From Chloroflexi bacterium UBA5189 (GTDB lineage: Bacteria; Chloroflexota; Limnocylindria; Limnocylindrales; CSP1-4): a stretch of 37,586 nt of DNA. Position numbers and translations under genes: made by a program. Below the pieces are notes generated by a model that had not been told where the DNA came from, made no database searches, and worked only from the letters and a program-made list of their open reading frames with translations. The DNA lies in assembly GCA_002413045.1 (NCBI GenBank), contig DHWF01000041.1:1-37586 (forward strand). Reading direction: 5' to 3'. This document shows positions 17,093-28,533 of this stretch, piece by piece (the stretch's first letter is position 1; each line of letters starts with the position of its first letter).

Positions 17093-18219
17093 CGCGGACG
17101 CTCGTGGCGATGTCCGGCGGCGTCGATTCGTCTGTCGCTGCGGCGCTCCTGACCGAGGCGGGCCACGACGTCGTCGGCGTCTGGATGCGGCTGCACGACG
17201 TCGCCGATTCGGTCTCCGAGTTCAAGAAGAGCTGCTGCTCGCTCGACGCGGCCGAGGACGCACGGCGCGTCGCGGGACAGCTGGGCATCCCGTTCTACGT
17301 GATGAACCTCGAGCGCGAGTTCGAGGCGGGGGTGCTGGCGCCGTTCCTCGGCGCCTACCTGGACGGCCAGACGCCGAGCCCGTGCACGGACTGCAACACG
17401 ACGGTCAAGTTCGGCGCGCTGCTCGGCCGGGCGCGCCACCTGTACGACTGCGAGGCGGTTGCCACCGGCCACTATGCGCGGCGCGCGGAGGACGGTGCGG
17501 GGCGCGCCGAGCTGCTGCGGGCGCGCGACGACGACAAGGACCAGACCTACTTCCTGTACGGGCTCCGCCAGGACCAGCTCGCCCATGCCCGCTTCCCGCT
17601 CGGTGAGCTGACGAAGCCGGAAGTCCGCGAGGTCGCCCGCGACCTTGGGCTGGCCACGGCGGACAAGCCCGAGAGCCAGGGCATCTGCTTCATTCCCGAT
17701 GGCGACGTGCGTGGCGCGCTTCGATCGCGCGCCGGCTGGACGCCGGAACCCGGACCCGTCATCGACGCCGACGGCGAGCGAGTAGGGGAGCACGGCGGCG
17801 CGGCCGGCTACACGATCGGGCAGCGCCAGGGCCTCGGCGTGGCGCTCGGCGAGCCGCGGTACGTCTCCAGGGTCGACCCCCGCACGAACACGATCACGCT
17901 CGCGCGCCGCAAGGACCTCGAGACGACGACGATCGCCGTCGACGATGTGCGGTTCGTGGCCGGTGAGGCACCGCCCGCTCCGGGGGCCGCATCCGGCGCC
18001 GCCGCCGAGTTCCGCGCCCAGGTCCGCGTGCGCCACCGCGGCGCCCTCGTGCCGGCGACGGTCCATCGCGAATCGCGCTCCCGCGCCGGCTCCGATGGCT
18101 GGGTCATCGAGACGGACACGCCCGTGTGGGCCGCCGCCCCCGGCCAGGCCGCGGTGTTCTACGACGGCGAGCGCTGCCTCGGCGGCGGCAGGATCGCTCG
18201 CGCGGGCGTCGCCGCGTGA
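17089..18219 (+). CDS. mnmA: tRNA-specific 2-thiouridylase MnmA
   Basis: 376 residues. Forms 2-thiouridine at position 34 of tRNA-Glu/Gln/Lys using ATP and sulfur relayed from a cysteine desulfurase, here encoded immediately upstream. PP-loop SGGVDSSVAAALL (about residues 8-20), catalytic pair Cys102 (PCTDCNTTVKFG) and Cys200 (SQGICFIPDGD), DDDKDQTYFLYGL, and the C-terminal beta-barrel with YTIGQRQGLGV. Both active-site cysteines are present; a further Cys99 lies in the same loop. GTG start at 17089 overlaps the desulfurase stop by four bases (GTGA). No sulfur-relay TusABCDE genes are near, consistent with the direct transfer route used outside Proteobacteria. Confidence 0.96.
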   Translation: MTRTLVAMSGGVDSSVAAALLTEAGHDVVGVWMRLHDVADSVSEFKKSCCSLDAAEDARRVAGQLGIPFYVMNLEREFEAGVLAPFLGAYLDGQTPSPCTDCNTTVKFGALLGRARHLYDCEAVATGHYARRAEDGAGRAELLRARDDDKDQTYFLYGLRQDQLAHARFPLGELTKPEVREVARDLGLATADKPESQGICFIPDGDVRGALRSRAGWTPEPGPVIDADGERVGEHGGAAGYTIGQRQGLGVALGEPRYVSRVDPRTNTITLARRKDLETTTIAVDDVRFVAGEAPPAPGAASGAAAEFRAQVRVRHRGALVPATVHRESRSRAGSDGWVIETDTPVWAAAPGQAAVFYDGERCLGGGRIARAGVAA

Positions 18220-18232
18220 TCGGCGCCGCGAG

Positions 18233-18598
18233 GTGATCGGGCCGGCCCTCGTCCTTGCCGTGATCGTCGGGCTGTTCCACGTGTCGGCATACGTCTTCAT
18301 TCGCGGCCGCGCGGGGGCGCGCCTCGTCCTGCTGGTCCCAGCCGCCGTCCTCGGAGCCTGGGCCGGCGACACGGTCGGCGTTCGGATGGCGATCGATCCG
18401 ATCCGGATCGGCGACTTCAACCTCGTGTCTGCGTCGGTGGTCGCGTGGCTGGCGATCGGGCTCGTCGCGATCCTCACGATCCTCGTTCCACCGCGCCCGG
18501 TCGAGGGCGACACGCCGCAGGTCGCCACGATGCTGCGGCGGACCTCCGTGCCCAAGCCCGCCGGCGGGTCCGGCCCAGAGCCCCAGGCGCCCGCGTGA
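18233..18598 (+). CDS. small membrane protein
   Basis: 121 residues, no family recognised. Three hydrophobic segments: residues 2-23 (GPALVLAVIVGLFHVSAYVF), about 31-48 (LVLLVPAAVLGAWAGDTV) and about 66-86 (SASVVAWLAIGLVAILTILV), then a polar, proline-rich cytoplasmic tail. Start GTG 18233, preceded by GCGAG; it follows mnmA by 13 nt. Its stop overlaps the next GTG start (GTGA), so the two small membrane genes and mnmA form one unit. Confidence 0.65.
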   Translation: MIGPALVLAVIVGLFHVSAYVFIRGRAGARLVLLVPAAVLGAWAGDTVGVRMAIDPIRIGDFNLVSASVVAWLAIGLVAILTILVPPRPVEGDTPQVATMLRRTSVPKPAGGSGPEPQAPA

Positions 18599-18732
18599 TT
18601 CAGCGCCTCGTCGCGGTGCTCAACGGCACGAGCTTCCATCGCGGCCTCGCGCTCGGCGCGTTGGTCGGCGCCGCGATCGCCGGCTCCACCCTCTGGGGCC
18701 GCATCCGGGAGGCGCGCCAGCGCCGGTCCTGA
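18595..18732 (+). CDS. 45-residue single-helix membrane protein
   Basis: Very short frame starting with GTG 18595 in a four-base GTGA overlap with the gene before it. One amphipathic N-terminal part (IQRLVAVLNGTSFHRG) and one hydrophobic helix (LALGALVGAAIAGSTLW) followed by an arginine-rich tail (RIREARQRR), so topology is probably C-terminus inside. Support is the coupling, the clean helix-plus-basic-tail layout and the promoter of alaS beginning only after its stop. Function unknown. Confidence 0.6.
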   Translation: MIQRLVAVLNGTSFHRGLALGALVGAAIAGSTLWGRIREARQRRS

Positions 18733-18745
18733 TCGGCGGCTCGGC

Positions 18746-18751
18746 TACCAT
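18746..18751 (+). promoter_or_regulatory. -10 box (TACCAT) of alaS
   Basis: TACCAT ends 7 nt before the alaS ATG at 18759, in the 26-nt gap behind the small membrane gene. Same layout as the hisS, nifS-type and DUF1624 gene boxes. Confidence 0.45.
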
Positions 18752-18758
18752 TCCGGCG

Positions 18759-21562
<2,804 letters not shown>

Positions 21563-21566
<4 letters not shown>

Positions 21567-22153
21567 TCATCGGATCGATCACGGGACTGGCCGCGCTCGC
21601 GGGACCGGCCGCGCTGCTCGCGGCCGTTGCCACGGTCGTGGGTGCGGTGCTCCTCGGCCTGTTCTTCTGGAGGGGCCAGCCGTGGGGCACCCTGAATGAC
21701 CTCGCCTCGATCGTGCTGATGATTGCGACGATCCCCGTGCTCGCCTTCTTCGCCATGTTCACCGAGCCATACCTCGCTCCGGGCGTGGCGTTCGTGGCGG
21801 CCGGGATCGGCGTTGCGGGGATGCTCGGCGCGAGTGTGGCCCAAGGTCTGCTGGTCGCTCGCGTCCGGACATACGCCCAGCTGCTGCCGTGGACGCTTGG
21901 CTTCGGTGCGGTGGTCGGGGTCTGGTACGTGCTGGTCGGGATCACCGGCCGGTTCGCCGGCGTGCCGGACGTCATGGCCGGCGCGGCGATCCTGGCGGGA
22001 GCGGGCTATGTCGCTCTCGGGTACGGCTTCTGGCGGGGCAACGAACGCCACCCCCTGTCGGTGATCGGCGGAATCGTCCTCCTGGTCGCGTCCACGACCT
22101 TCCTGGGCTGGATCGGGATCGCGCTCGTCACGCTGCCGGAGTCGCCGCAGTGA
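21563..22153 (+). CDS. six-helix membrane protein of unknown function
   Basis: 196 residues, almost entirely hydrophobic: helices near residues 4-34, 46-68, 70-95, 105-128, 138-155 and 168-190. The best landmarks are FFWRGQPWGTLNDLASIV and WRGNERHPLSVIGG. No charged active-site pattern. ATG start overlaps the alaS stop (ATGA) and its own stop overlaps the next GTG (GTGA), so its production is tied to both neighbours. Could be a small transport or envelope protein; not assigned. Confidence 0.75.
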
Positions 22154-23412
22154 CCGCCCTTCGACGGCTCTGGACACGGGACAGCGGCCCGGATGCCCTG
22201 ACCGCCTGTACCGCCCTCGATGTCGGAACCGAGTTCGCCAAGGCGCTCGTGTTCCAGATCGATGGTGGGAAGGGGATTGTCAAGGGCGTCGGGCGCAAGC
22301 GGCAGGGGCTGGCCCACATGCAGTCCGGCACCGTCGCGGACATCTCGGCGGTGGTCGACAACTGCGCCGTCGCGCTCCAGGAAGCCGAGGAGATGGCCGG
22401 CTTCCGGCCCGAGCAGGTCGTGATCGGCATCGCCGGCGAGCTGGTCAAGGGCTTCACCACGGTCCACGACCAGCAGCGGGTTCGCGCCGATATCCCGATC
22501 ACCGAGGCGGAGCTCGGCAAGCTGATCGAGGGCGTGCAGCGCCAGGCGATGCGTGAGGCGGAGCGCTCGGTGACGTGGGAGACCGGGCTGCAGAGTGTCG
22601 ACGTGCGACTCGTGCACGCCGCGGTCGTCGGCGCCTGGATCGATGGCTACGCGGTCACCAACCCGATCGGCTTCCAGGGCCGCAACGTCCGGATCGCGAT
22701 CTTCGACGCGTTCGCGCCGCTGGTCCACCTCGGCGCGCTGCAGACCGTGGCCGCGAAGCTCGAGCTCGAGCTGGTGGCGGTCGTCGCGGAGCCGTATGCG
22801 GTCGCGCGCGTGCTCGACAGCGAGCAGGTACGGCAGGGCGGCGCGCTCTTCGTCGACGTCGGCGGCGGCACGACTGACGTCGCCCTCGTGCGCCAGGGCG
22901 GAATCGAGGGAACCCGGATGTTCGCGTTGGGCGGGCGCGCGTTCACGAAGTCGATCGCGGATCGGCTGGAGCTGCCGTTCCCGCGCGCGGAGGCGCTCAA
23001 GGTCGACTACGCGCGCGGCATCGCGGGCGATCGGGAGGCCGCGGTGCGCGACATCGTCTCGGACGACGTGGCGGTCTGGGCTGCGGGCGTCGAGCTCGTG
23101 ATGGACGAGCTGGCCGCGGGCGACCTGCTCCCGGGGCGCATCTACCTGTGCGGCGGCGGCTCGCGCCTGCCGGAGATCCGCTCGGCACTTGCGGACGAGT
23201 CGTTCGCGAAGCAGCTGCCGTTCGCGCGCCCGCCGGAAGTGACGATTCTCGCTCCCGACCAGATCGAGACCATCCGCGACGACACGCAGCTGCTCGAGGA
23301 CCAGCAGGATGTGACCCCGATGGGCCTCGCGTACCAGGCGATCGAGCTCGGCTCGTCGCAGAACCCGCTGGACGCGTCGCTGCGCCGGGTCATCCGGACC
23401 ATGAAGCTTTGA
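22150..23412 (+). CDS. FtsA/PilM-like SHS2-domain ATPase
   Basis: 420 residues. Actin-fold ATPase related to FtsA and PilM: phosphate-1 motif CTALDVGTEFAKALVF (about residues 18-34), an SHS2/1C subdomain starting near VVIGIAGELVKGFTT and containing PITEAELGKLIEGVQRQAM, phosphate-2 motif FVDVGGGTTDVALV (about 235-248), and the adenosine motif YLCGGGSRLPEI (about 330-341). These proteins form membrane-attached filaments or platforms that link envelope machinery to the cytoplasm. No FtsZ or pilus genes are in the window; the next gene encodes a membrane protein with a large outer domain, which may be its partner. GTG start in a four-base overlap with the preceding stop. Confidence 0.85.
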   Translation: MTALRRLWTRDSGPDALTACTALDVGTEFAKALVFQIDGGKGIVKGVGRKRQGLAHMQSGTVADISAVVDNCAVALQEAEEMAGFRPEQVVIGIAGELVKGFTTVHDQQRVRADIPITEAELGKLIEGVQRQAMREAERSVTWETGLQSVDVRLVHAAVVGAWIDGYAVTNPIGFQGRNVRIAIFDAFAPLVHLGALQTVAAKLELELVAVVAEPYAVARVLDSEQVRQGGALFVDVGGGTTDVALVRQGGIEGTRMFALGGRAFTKSIADRLELPFPRAEALKVDYARGIAGDREAAVRDIVSDDVAVWAAGVELVMDELAAGDLLPGRIYLCGGGSRLPEIRSALADESFAKQLPFARPPEVTILAPDQIETIRDDTQLLEDQQDVTPMGLAYQAIELGSSQNPLDASLRRVIRTMKL

Positions 23413-25037
23413 TGAGCGACGAGACCGGCACGCCCACGCCGCCCGCGCCGTTGATCTATCTCGACGTCGACGACGAGATCACGTCGGCGGCGACCCGCAT
23501 CCGCTCCGCGGAGGCTGAGCGCATCGCGCTGGTCCTGCCGTACGGCTCACGGCTCGCGACATCGCGCATCAACTTCCGCCTCCTCGCCCGCGAGGCGGCC
23601 GAGCGCGGCAAGCAGATCGAGATCATCTGCGCCGATTCGTCGGCGCGCGCCCTGGCGGTTGCCGCGGGCCTGAAGGTGCACCCGTCCGTGGCCGCGTTCG
23701 AGGGCCGGGACGTCCCGGGCGACACCGCCACGGACGGCGCCACATCGACCGGCGCGGCGCCTGGCGCGGGCGCCGCCGATGACGGCGACGCCACCAGCGT
23801 GATCACGCTGCCAAGGCGGAGCTCGCCGAAGGTGCCCATCGTCGGGCCGCCGAGACCACCCGTGCGGACCGGGGTCGCGATCGGCATCGGCGTTGCGGTG
23901 CTCGCACTCGTGGTCGTCGGCAGCCTGCTGGCGGTGGACCTGCTGCCGTCCGCGACGATCGTCCTTCATCCGCGCGCGGTCGAGATCGGCCCGCTGCCGC
24001 TGACGATCGAGGCGCGCGCGGACGTCACCGCGCCGGACCCCGCCGGCCTCGTGATCCCGGCGCAGCGGATCATCTTCCAGCTCCAGGCAGCGCAGACGTT
24101 CACTGCTACCGGAACGAAGCTCGTCGAGACCAAGGCCACGGGCACCGTGACGTTCTCCAACTTCGACACCGGCGGCGCGAACCGGATCGATGCCGGCGCG
24201 ATCGTGAAGACCCAGTCGGGCATCGAGTTCGCCACGCAGGCGACGGTCACCCTGCCCAACGCCACGATCCAGTTCCCGTTCACGATCGTGCCCTCGACGG
24301 CGGACGTGGCGGTCCAGGCGGTCGCGGCAGGTCCCGACGGGAACGTCGGCAATAACTCGATCACCATCGTGCCCAAGGGCGAGAACAAGCGGCTCCTCCA
24401 GGTCACGAACCAGCAGGCGACGACCGGCGGGGCGAGCACCCAGACCACGGTCATCAGCAGCCAGGATGTCGACGCGGCGAAGACCGCGATCGATGCCGCG
24501 CTCAACGCGGACCTCGACACGCAGGTGAGCGCACGGACCGGCGTCCCGGTTGGGCTGACCCTCTTCCCCGAGACGCGCGCGGTCGGCGACACGACCTACG
24601 CGGCCGATCCCGCGGCACTCGTCGACACGGAGGCGCCCACGTTCGACGTCAACGCCACCGCTGAGGCGACAGTCATCGCGGTCGACCCAGCGCCGCTGGC
24701 CCAAGTGGCCGAGGCGCGCCTGCGCACGAAGGTGACCGCCGGATGGACGATCCTCGCGGGCAGCATCGCCTCGGAGGTCGGCGTCCCGAGCGTTGCCGGC
24801 GAGGTGGTCAGCTACCCGGTCTCCGTGCACGGGACGCAGGTGCACTCGATCGACCAGGCGGCCCTGATCAGCCAGATCAAGGGGCTCGTCCTCGGCGAAG
24901 CCCGCTCGCGCCTCGACGACTACGGCGACGTCGAGATCACCGTCTGGCCCGACTGGGTCTCGACGATTCCGACCAACACCGACCGGATCACGTTCACGAT
25001 CGGCGACCCGCAGGCGTCGCCGACGCCGGGTCCATGA
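23412..25037 (+). CDS. single-pass membrane protein with baseplate-J-like outer domain
   Basis: 541 residues. N-terminal cytoplasmic part LIYLDVDDEITSAATRIRSAE with LVLPYGSRLATSRINFRLLAREA (about 15-85), a Gly/Ala/Asp-rich linker, one membrane helix (VAIGIGVAVLALVVVGSLLAV, about 157-177) and an extracytoplasmic region of roughly 360 residues. The segment GTVTFSNF...RIDAGAIVKTQSGIEFAT...VTLP (about 240-280) matches the baseplate J/gp47-like fold found in many Chloroflexota and Firmicutes envelope proteins. It starts at ATG 23412, overlapping the ATPase stop (TGATG), which suggests the two form a complex across the membrane. Function unknown. Confidence 0.75.
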   Translation: MSDETGTPTPPAPLIYLDVDDEITSAATRIRSAEAERIALVLPYGSRLATSRINFRLLAREAAERGKQIEIICADSSARALAVAAGLKVHPSVAAFEGRDVPGDTATDGATSTGAAPGAGAADDGDATSVITLPRRSSPKVPIVGPPRPPVRTGVAIGIGVAVLALVVVGSLLAVDLLPSATIVLHPRAVEIGPLPLTIEARADVTAPDPAGLVIPAQRIIFQLQAAQTFTATGTKLVETKATGTVTFSNFDTGGANRIDAGAIVKTQSGIEFATQATVTLPNATIQFPFTIVPSTADVAVQAVAAGPDGNVGNNSITIVPKGENKRLLQVTNQQATTGGASTQTTVISSQDVDAAKTAIDAALNADLDTQVSARTGVPVGLTLFPETRAVGDTTYAADPAALVDTEAPTFDVNATAEATVIAVDPAPLAQVAEARLRTKVTAGWTILAGSIASEVGVPSVAGEVVSYPVSVHGTQVHSIDQAALISQIKGLVLGEARSRLDDYGDVEITVWPDWVSTIPTNTDRITFTIGDPQASPTPGP

Positions 25038-25531
25038 CGCCGGACGAGCCGATTGCCCGCGGCACGCTCCTCGGCATCGACCTGGGTGAGCGGCGGATCG
25101 GGCTGGCCGTCGCCGAGCGTGATGCCTTCGCCGCGCGGCCGCTGGCAACCATCAATCGGGCGCGCTCGCTGGCGCCGGATGACGACGCGATTGTCCTCGC
25201 CCGGGTCGTGACCGAGCAGCGGGTCGTCGAGCTCGTGGTCGGGCTGCCGCTCGAGGCGAACGGCAACGAGGGGCCGATGGCGAAGTCCGCGGCCGCGTGG
25301 GCGAGTGCCGTCGGGGAACGCCTCGGGCTGCCCGTGACCATGCGCGACGAGCGCCTCTCCAGCCACGTTGCGGAGTCGCGCCTCGGACCCATGCCGCGCG
25401 GGCGATCCGGCGGCCCGCCGTCGCCGACGCAGCGCGACCGCTATCGTGAGCGCGTGGATCGAGAAGCGGCGGCGATCATCCTGCAGGACGAGCTCGACGC
25501 CCGACGCGGCGCGGGACCCGTGGCCGGGTGA
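25034..25531 (+). CDS. ruvX: Holliday junction resolvase-like RuvX / YqgF
   Basis: 165 residues. RNase H-fold protein required for 16S rRNA 5' processing (YqgF) and proposed to cleave Holliday junctions. Motifs: LLGIDLGERRIGLAVAE (first catalytic Asp), VVELVVGLPLEANGNEG, MRDERLSSHVAE (second acidic residue), and DREAAAIILQDELD (last acidic residues). The third motif region carries an Arg/Gly/Pro insertion (LGPMPRGRSGGPPSPTQRDRYRERV). ATG 25034 overlaps the preceding stop (ATGA) and the stop overlaps the mltG GTG, matching the frequent ruvX-mltG pairing of bacteria. Confidence 0.93.
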   Translation: MTPDEPIARGTLLGIDLGERRIGLAVAERDAFAARPLATINRARSLAPDDDAIVLARVVTEQRVVELVVGLPLEANGNEGPMAKSAAAWASAVGERLGLPVTMRDERLSSHVAESRLGPMPRGRSGGPPSPTQRDRYRERVDREAAAIILQDELDARRGAGPVAG

Positions 25532-26889
25532 CGGTCCGCAACGGCCGCGCGCCGCGGGAGCCGGAGATGCCATCGTGGCGTGCCTCCGATGGCCGGGGCA
25601 ACCCGCCAGGCAACTCGCGCGACCGCCGCTCCGGCAGTGGCAAGGGCTTCCGGCTACCGGGCTTCCTGCGGTTCCTGCTGTTCGCCGGCGCCCTCGCGTT
25701 GGTCGTCCTCGTCGTGCTCCTGACTGCCCTCCGACCGCTCGTCCGAGCCGGAATCGTTGGGTGGGCGTGGGACAACCCGAGCGCTATCACGCGCCTCCCG
25801 TTCGTCGGTGACTTCGTCCGCGAGGATCTCGGGAGCGCCATCGATGCGCCGGCCGGCACGGACCCCACTGAGGCGGTGTTCACCGTGAACACCGGCGACA
25901 CGATCGCCTTGATCGCGCCGCGCCTGCTGCAGGGTGGGTTCATCTCGAATGCGCATGCCTTCACGTTCGTGGCCCTCGAGGCGAACCTGAACACGCTGCT
26001 CACGGCGGGGGACTTCGTGCTTCGCCGCAACATGACGCCCTCGGAGGTCGCCAACGCCCTCGTCACGGACCGGGTTCAGGTCACGACGGTCAAGGTCACG
26101 TTCCGCGAGGGCCTCCGACTCGAGCAGCAGACGGCGCTGCTCGAGACGATCACGTCGGGCGTGGACCCGGCGGCGTACTACCAGCTCGCCAAGCACCCGA
26201 CGCAGAACCTCCTCGCCGACTACCCGTGGCTGGCCACGGCCGGCCTGCCCGCGGGCGCGAGCCTCGAGGGTTTCCTGTATCCCGCTACCTATGACCTCGT
26301 CACCTCGGCGAACGGTGGCCCGTACAAGGTGACCGACGCCGAGGGCCTGATCCGGATGGAGCTGGACAAGTTCTACTCGGCGATCGGGCCGGACCGGATG
26401 AACGTGCCCAAGAGCCGGGGCCTGAACTTCTACCAGGTCCTGTCGCTCGCCTCGATCATCCAGCACGAGACGGCCCAGCCGGACGAGAAGGCGCTCGTCG
26501 CCGGGGTCTACCAGAACCGCCTCGCCCGCCTGCGCGGCTTCATCCCGCTCCTCGGCTCCGAGCCGACGGTCATCTACGCCCGCGACACGGACAGCCTCGC
26601 CCAGATCCCGATCGAGGACTGGAAGACGTTCTTCTTCTGGGCTGCGATCAAGACCCGGATCGTCGACCTGCAGGTCTCGAAGGCGATGCAGCCGTACCAG
26701 ACGTACCAGGTCACGGGCCTCATTCCCGGGCCGATCTCGACCCCGACCGAGATCGACATCGATGCCGCCCTGAAACCCGACACGAAGGCGGGCTACCTGT
26801 ACTTCCTCGCGTTGCCGAACACCGGCAAGAACATCTTCGCGAAGACCCTCGCCGAGCAGACGGCGAACATCCACAAGTATTACCCGTGA
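25528..26889 (+). CDS. mltG: endolytic murein transglycosylase MltG
   Basis: 453 residues. Cuts nascent glycan strands to end peptidoglycan polymerisation. A cytoplasmic basic, Arg/Gly-rich N-terminus is followed by one membrane helix (LRFLLFAGALALVVLVVLLTAL, about 46-67) and a periplasmic/extracytoplasmic LysM-like plus YceG fold. Seen: FTVNTGDTIALIAPRLL, EGFLYPATYDLV, the catalytic Glu314 in SLASIIQHETAQPDEKALVAGVYQNRL, and the C-terminal VTGLIPGPISTPTEIDI and FALPNTGKN-type end. GTG start overlaps the ruvX stop (GTGA). A downstream GTG/ATG within the tail is possible but would not alter the domains. Confidence 0.93.
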   Translation: MTVRNGRAPREPEMPSWRASDGRGNPPGNSRDRRSGSGKGFRLPGFLRFLLFAGALALVVLVVLLTALRPLVRAGIVGWAWDNPSAITRLPFVGDFVREDLGSAIDAPAGTDPTEAVFTVNTGDTIALIAPRLLQGGFISNAHAFTFVALEANLNTLLTAGDFVLRRNMTPSEVANALVTDRVQVTTVKVTFREGLRLEQQTALLETITSGVDPAAYYQLAKHPTQNLLADYPWLATAGLPAGASLEGFLYPATYDLVTSANGGPYKVTDAEGLIRMELDKFYSAIGPDRMNVPKSRGLNFYQVLSLASIIQHETAQPDEKALVAGVYQNRLARLRGFIPLLGSEPTVIYARDTDSLAQIPIEDWKTFFFWAAIKTRIVDLQVSKAMQPYQTYQVTGLIPGPISTPTEIDIDAALKPDTKAGYLYFLALPNTGKNIFAKTLAEQTANIHKYYP

Positions 26890-26899
26890 GGCTCCCGCG

Positions 26900-28153
26900 A
26901 TGACCGAGACGCTCCGCCGGATCATGCCGGCGTCCTGGCCGCAGCCAGCCGACTTCCCAGCGCCGCCCACGGCGTCGGATCGGAAGCGCTGGGCCGACGC
27001 GGACCGGGCGGCGCGGCCCGAACGCGTGCGGCGGCTGCGTGACCGGATGGTCAAGGAAGGCGTCGACGGCTACTTCGGCGTCCGCTGGGAGCACATGCGC
27101 TACCTCACCGGGCTGCCGTTCGACGAGAGCGAGGTCACCGGCTCCGGCGATTCGGGCAAGTTCCTCGTCGGTCTCGACGAGCTCTGGGTCCTCGCGGACA
27201 GCCGCTACACGATCGCGGTCAAGCGCGACGCGCCGGACGCGACCCTGTACGAGATCGAGCGGCAGCTGGTCGACGTGTGGGCGGACCTCATGATCGCGAC
27301 GGGCGTCCATCGGGTCGCGATCGAGGCGGCGACGATCCCGCACCTGACATGGGAGCGACTGCGCACAGCGGCGCCGGACGTGGAGCTGCTCGCGATCGAG
27401 GGCTGGGTGGAAGCCGATCGGCAGCTCAAGGAGCCCTCGGAGCTGGAGCGGGTCGCGGCCGCCTGCGCCGTCGCGGACCGCGCGCTCGCCGCGCTCCTGC
27501 CGTCGATCCGGCCGGGCGTCACGGAGAAGGAGCTCGCGCTGGACCTGGAGTGGCGAATCCGCACCGGCGGTGCCGATCGGCTCGCCTTCGACGTCGCGTG
27601 CCTGGCGGGTGCCGAGGCGGCGCTCCCGCACGGCGCGCCGGGGTTCCGCAAGGTCGAGTCCGGCAAGGTCCTCCTGTTCGACTTCGGCGCCCAGGTCGAG
27701 GGCTACCGCAGCGACATGACCCGCACCCTCTTCGTCGGCGAGCCGACCGAGCGCGACCTCGCGGTGTATCGGACGGTGGCGGCCTCGCAGGACGTCGTCT
27801 TCGAGAGCCTGTGGGAGGCGGTCTCGGCCGCGCAACGTGGCGTAGCGTTGCCCGCCGGCCGCGTCTACGACCAGATGGCCCGCGACGTCATCGACGCGGA
27901 CGGGCGCTTCCCGACGTACGGCCACGGGCTGGGCCACGGGATCGGCCTTGCCACCCACGAGCTGCCCGGGCTCGGCCGGCGGAGCCCGGAGGAGCCGCTC
28001 CCGCGGCGGACCGTGTTCTCGGTGGAGCCGGGCATCTACATCGAGGGCGAGACCGGCGTCCGGATCGAGGATCTCGTGATCATCGACGTCGACGCCGGCC
28101 GGGTCGACCGCATCACCAACTTCCCGCGCGACGAGGTCGTCGTCGGGGCGTAG
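26900..28153 (+). CDS. M24 family metallopeptidase (Xaa-Pro aminopeptidase type)
   Basis: 417 residues. Removes N-terminal residues before proline, or related dipeptides, with a two-metal site. A creatinase-like N-terminal domain (about 40-185) precedes the pita-bread domain. Metal ligands: Asp in LLFDFGAQVEGY and Asp in RSDMTRTLFVG, His in YGHGLGHGIGLATHELPG, Glu in FSVEPGIYIEGE and Glu in GVRIEDLVIID. All five are present, so it should be active. Starts 10 nt after mltG. Distinction between aminopeptidase P and prolidase is not possible from the sequence alone. Confidence 0.9.
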   Translation: MTETLRRIMPASWPQPADFPAPPTASDRKRWADADRAARPERVRRLRDRMVKEGVDGYFGVRWEHMRYLTGLPFDESEVTGSGDSGKFLVGLDELWVLADSRYTIAVKRDAPDATLYEIERQLVDVWADLMIATGVHRVAIEAATIPHLTWERLRTAAPDVELLAIEGWVEADRQLKEPSELERVAAACAVADRALAALLPSIRPGVTEKELALDLEWRIRTGGADRLAFDVACLAGAEAALPHGAPGFRKVESGKVLLFDFGAQVEGYRSDMTRTLFVGEPTERDLAVYRTVAASQDVVFESLWEAVSAAQRGVALPAGRVYDQMARDVIDADGRFPTYGHGLGHGIGLATHELPGLGRRSPEEPLPRRTVFSVEPGIYIEGETGVRIEDLVIIDVDAGRVDRITNFPRDEVVVGA

Positions 28154-28175
28154 CCACCTGCTACCGTGCCCGACG

Positions 28176-28412
28176 ATGGACGTCGGTGGCATGTTCGGGG
28201 CGATCTTCGGGTTCACGGCGATCACCATCGCCGTGGCGCTCCTCATCCCGATCCTGATCGTCGGCGTGGTGATCTGGGCGATCCGGCGGAGCGCACCCGC
28301 CCGCCGTGATCCGGCCGAGGAGGAGCTGCGTGACCGCCTGGCGCGCGGCGAGATGGACACGGCCGAGTTCGAGGTCCGCCTGCGCACGCTCCGCGAGGGC
28401 GATCAGCACTAG
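28176..28412 (+). CDS. SHOCT-domain small membrane protein
   Basis: 78 residues: one long hydrophobic helix (FGFTAITIAVALLIPILIVGVVIWAI, residues 11-36) and a short cytoplasmic C-terminal SHOCT segment (EEELRDRLARGEMDTAEFEVRLRTL, residues 48-72), an oligomerisation module typical of small bacterial membrane proteins. A CTACCGT word precedes the ATG by 10 nt. Role unknown. Confidence 0.8.
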   Translation: MDVGGMFGAIFGFTAITIAVALLIPILIVGVVIWAIRRSAPARRDPAEEELRDRLARGEMDTAEFEVRLRTLREGDQH

Positions 28413-28460
28413 CTCCGTGGTCGCTCCAAGGCCGCTCGCGGTCCGCGAAGAGGCCTCCGG

Positions 28461-28466
28461 TACAAT
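28461..28466 (+). promoter_or_regulatory. -10 box (TACAAT) upstream of efp
   Basis: TACAAT identical to the boxes at 13628 and 15889, but here about 68 nt before the start codon, so efp should have a real 5' leader. No good -35 box is seen. Confidence 0.5.
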
Positions 28467-28493
28467 CGCCTGACCGATTTCGAACCTTCCGCC

Positions 28494-28507
28494 GGGCGCG
28501 CGCGCCC
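28494..28507. promoter_or_regulatory. perfect 14-nt GC palindrome in the efp leader
   Basis: GGGCGCGCGCGCCC is its own reverse complement and lies about 28 nt before the efp ATG, in the leader predicted from the TACAAT box; a CGGAG ribosome site follows at 28521. It could fold into a short hairpin or serve as an operator. Position only; no known family. Confidence 0.35.
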
Positions 28508-28533
28508 GCCGACAGCCAGACGGAGCCCAGCCA

